In this document: one piece after another, positions 3,892-5,861 of the stretch | How positions within the stretch are numbered: position 1 is the first letter of the stretch | How the letters are laid out: every line of letters begins with the position of its first letter | Assembly: GCA_013349695.1 (NCBI GenBank) | Contig: DUZD01000170.1 | Location: forward strand, 1-5,861 | From: Rhodospirillaceae bacterium | Lineage (GTDB): Bacteria > Pseudomonadota > Alphaproteobacteria > Rhodospirillales > 2-02-FULL-58-16 | Length of the DNA stretch: 5,861 bases | Direction of reading: 5' to 3' | The notes under the pieces: generated by a model | Told to the model about the DNA's origin: nothing | Databases searched by the model: none | What the model saw: only the letters and a program-made list of their open reading frames with translations | Position numbers and translations under genes: made by a program

Positions 3892-5861
3892 CTACCCGGC
3901 GGCGATGGCCGCCAGGTCGCGCAGCAGGCGTTGGACGCCGGAAAGCCTGACTTCCGCTTCCTCCCAGGCGCGCCTGAAGACCAGCTTGTGGTCGGGGCGC
4001 AGCTTGGTCGTCGCGGCCTGGGCGGTGATGAAGGCGACCAGGCCCTCGGGATTGGCGAAGTCGTCGCCCCGGAAGGAAACCACCGCGCCCTTCGGCCCCG
4101 CCTCCACCTTGTCGATGCCGGCGGCCTTGCACAAGCCCTTGATGGCCACCGTCTTGAGCAAATTCTCGACGGCCTCCGGCAGCGCCCCGAAGCGGTCGAT
4201 CATCTCGGCGGCGAAGGCTTCGATCTCGTCGCTTTCCCGCATCCGGGCGAGGCGCCGGTAAAGCTCCATGCGCAAGTTGAGGTCGGCGACGAAGGAGTCC
4301 GGAATCAACACCGGCATGCCGATGCTGATCCGCGGGCTCCAGTCCTCGTCCCCGGCCTCGCCGGCGTCGGCTCCCCTGGCTTCGGCCACCGCTTCTTCCA
4401 GCATGTGCTGATAGAGTTCGACGCCGACCTCGCGGATGTGTCCCGACTGTTCGCCGCCGAGAAGGTTGCCGGCGCCGCGGATGTCGAGGTCATGGCTGGC
4501 GATCGAGAAGCCGGCGCCCAGGCTGTCCAGGGCCTGCATCACCTCCAGGCGCTTTTCCGCCGCCGCCGAAATTTTCTGGCGCGGCGGCAAGGTCAGATAG
4601 GCATAGGCCCTGACCTTCGAGCGCCCGACCCGGCCGCGCAGCTGATAAAGCTGAGACAATCCGAACATGTCGGCGCGGTGAATGACGATGGTGTTGACGG
4701 TCGGCAAATCGAGCCCGGATTCGATGATGTTGGTGGACAGCAACAGATCGCGGGCGCCGGCGTAGAAAGCGGCGACCGCCGTTTCCAGCTTACGCGCCGG
4801 CATCCGGCCGTGGGCGGTGACGACCTTGATTTCGGGAACCAGATCCTTGAGTTGCCGCTCCACCCTCTTGAGATCCTCGATGCGCGGACAAACGTAAAAC
4901 GTCTGCCCGCCCCGGTAGCGTTCGCGCCTGATCGCCTCGCGGACGACCACCGGATCGAAGGGAAGGACGAAGGTCCGCACCGCCAGCCGATCGACGGGAG
5001 GGGTGGCGATCAAACTCATCTCCCTGACGCCTGCAAGGGCCAGCTGCAGGGTCCTCGGAATGGGCGTCGCCGTCAGCGTCATGACGTGGATATCGGCCTT
5101 GAGTTTCTTGAGTTTTTCCTTATCGGCGACGCCGAAGTGCTGCTCCTCGTCGATGACCAGAAGCGCCAAGTCGCGGAAGCGAATAGCGCCGCTCAACAGG
5201 GCGTGGGTGCCGATGACGATATCGACGGTGCCGTCCTTCAGTCCCGCCTTGACCTCCTTGGTCTTTTTGCCCGCCACCAGGCGCGAAAGCTGTTCGATAC
5301 GGACCGGGTAGTCGGCGAAGCGCTGGCAAAAGGTCTGATAGTGCTGCCGGCATAACAGCGTCGTCGGCACCACCACCGCCACCTGCCGGCCCTCCAGCGC
5401 AATGACGAAGGCGGCACGCAAGGCGACTTCGGTCTTGCCGAAGCCGACGTCGCCGCAAATCAGCCGGTCCGCCGGCGAGCCGCCACCCATGTCGGCAAGG
5501 ACGTCGTCGATGGCGCGGCGTTGGTCTTCGGTCTCGGTGTAGGGAAAGCGGGAGCAGAACTCGTCAAAGAGGCCGTCGGCGGGCGCCGCCTTGCCGACCG
5601 TCTTCAACGCCCGCGCCGCCGCCACCTTGATCAGTTCCTCGGCCATGTCGCGGAGGCGCTGTTTCATTTTCGCTTTTCGCGCCTGCCAGGCGGCGCTGCC
5701 CAGGCGGTCGAGGGCGACGCCGGCCTGCTCCGAGCCGTAGCGGCTGACCAGCTCGATGTTCTCCACCGGCAGGAACAGCTTGTCGCCGCCGTCGTAAAGC
5801 AGGCGCAAGCAATCGTGAGGAGCGCCCGCCACTTCAATGGCGGTCAGTCCGTCGTAGCGGC
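3892..5861 (-). CDS. mfd: Transcription-repair coupling factor Mfd (5' end outside window)
   Basis: Mfd is the ATP-dependent DNA translocase that pushes stalled RNA polymerase off damaged DNA and recruits UvrA for nucleotide excision repair. The C-terminal ~655 residues are visible; the frame stays open to the window edge, so the GTG at 5832 is not the start (E. coli Mfd has 1148 residues). From the visible N-terminal side come the end of the RNA-polymerase-interacting domain (FLPVENIELVSRYG, about 5733-5775), the relay-helix region, Walker A GDVGFGKT (5431-5454), motif II DEEQ (5140-5151), TATPIPR, the motif V region STNIIESGLDLP, and motif VI QLRGRVGR (4621-4644). The TRCF C-terminal domain follows, with LNLRMELYRRL near 4252-4284. 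All helicase motifs look intact, so it should be active. The gene runs convergently to the FrnE-like gene with a 3-nt gap. Its promoter lies outside the window. Confidence 0.98.
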   Translation of the reverse strand, partial: RYDGLTAIEVAGAPHDCLRLLYDGGDKLFLPVENIELVSRYGSEQAGVALDRLGSAAWQARKAKMKQRLRDMAEELIKVAAARALKTVGKAAPADGLFDEFCSRFPYTETEDQRRAIDDVLADMGGGSPADRLICGDVGFGKTEVALRAAFVIALEGRQVAVVVPTTLLCRQHYQTFCQRFADYPVRIEQLSRLVAGKKTKEVKAGLKDGTVDIVIGTHALLSGAIRFRDLALLVIDEEQHFGVADKEKLKKLKADIHVMTLTATPIPRTLQLALAGVREMSLIATPPVDRLAVRTFVLPFDPVVVREAIRRERYRGGQTFYVCPRIEDLKRVERQLKDLVPEIKVVTAHGRMPARKLETAVAAFYAGARDLLLSTNIIESGLDLPTVNTIVIHRADMFGLSQLYQLRGRVGRSKVRAYAYLTLPPRQKISAAAEKRLEVMQALDSLGAGFSIASHDLDIRGAGNLLGGEQSGHIREVGVELYQHMLEEAVAEARGADAGEAGDEDWSPRISIGMPVLIPDSFVADLNLRMELYRRLARMRESDEIEAFAAEMIDRFGALPEAVENLLKTVAIKGLCKAAGIDKVEAGPKGAVVSFRGDDFANPEGLVAFITAQAATTKLRPDHKLVFRRAWEEAEVRLSGVQRLLRDLAAIAAG

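Noticed and set aside
3931..5355. 474-residue plus-strand open frame opposite mfd
   Set aside because: It is the antisense of an intact, clearly recognised mfd gene in high-GC DNA; long antisense frames are expected there and the sequence has no recognisable domain.

Overview
The window looks like GC-rich alphaproteobacterial DNA. The best clues are the alphaproteobacterial character of the Mfd protein, a PleD/PopA-type REC-REC-GGDEF protein and a MazE-like (DUF3018)/PemK toxin-antitoxin pair. A Rhodospirillales-type organism is my guess, from the style of the proteins only.

Left part (1 to about 1775) reads as an accessory region. On the minus strand, about 154-444 encodes the core-binding domain of a P4-type tyrosine recombinase. 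Its arm-binding and catalytic domains are missing, so it is an integrase relic. A minus-strand intrinsic terminator lies at 27-56. A perfect 14-bp palindrome (590-603) precedes a two-gene toxin-antitoxin operon, with antitoxin at 622-849 and toxin at 846-1169 overlapping by ATGA. A small minus-strand membrane protein gene (1287-1646) follows, with a 60-bp-offset internal duplication and a nested inverted repeat at its 3' end. Two imperfect copies of a 23-nt sequence resembling the T-loop/3' end of a tRNA lie in opposite orientation at 510-532 and 1740-1762. They may be relics of integrase attachment sites. Positions 445-621 and 1170-1263 hold no gene I can support.

Right part (about 1780 to 5861) looks like chromosomal backbone. 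A consensus -10 box (1845-1850) precedes a 440-residue protein with two degenerate receiver domains and a degenerate GGDEF domain (1900-3222). That protein has lost the phosphoacceptor in REC1 and the cyclase active site, but keeps an RxxD inhibitory-site motif at exactly the canonical spacing. It is therefore more likely a c-di-GMP receptor, as PopA is in Caulobacter, than a cyclase. Nine bases downstream is a cytoplasmic FrnE-type DsbA-family oxidoreductase gene (3232-3888), probably in the same operon. Converging on it with a 3-nt gap is mfd (3892 to beyond 5861, minus strand), the transcription-repair coupling factor, of which the C-terminal ~655 residues are visible.

No CRISPR array, rRNA, complete tRNA or complete insertion sequence was seen. 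The most notable items are the c-di-GMP-receptor-like pseudo-cyclase and the decayed integrase, toxin-antitoxin and attachment-site arrangement next to core genes.
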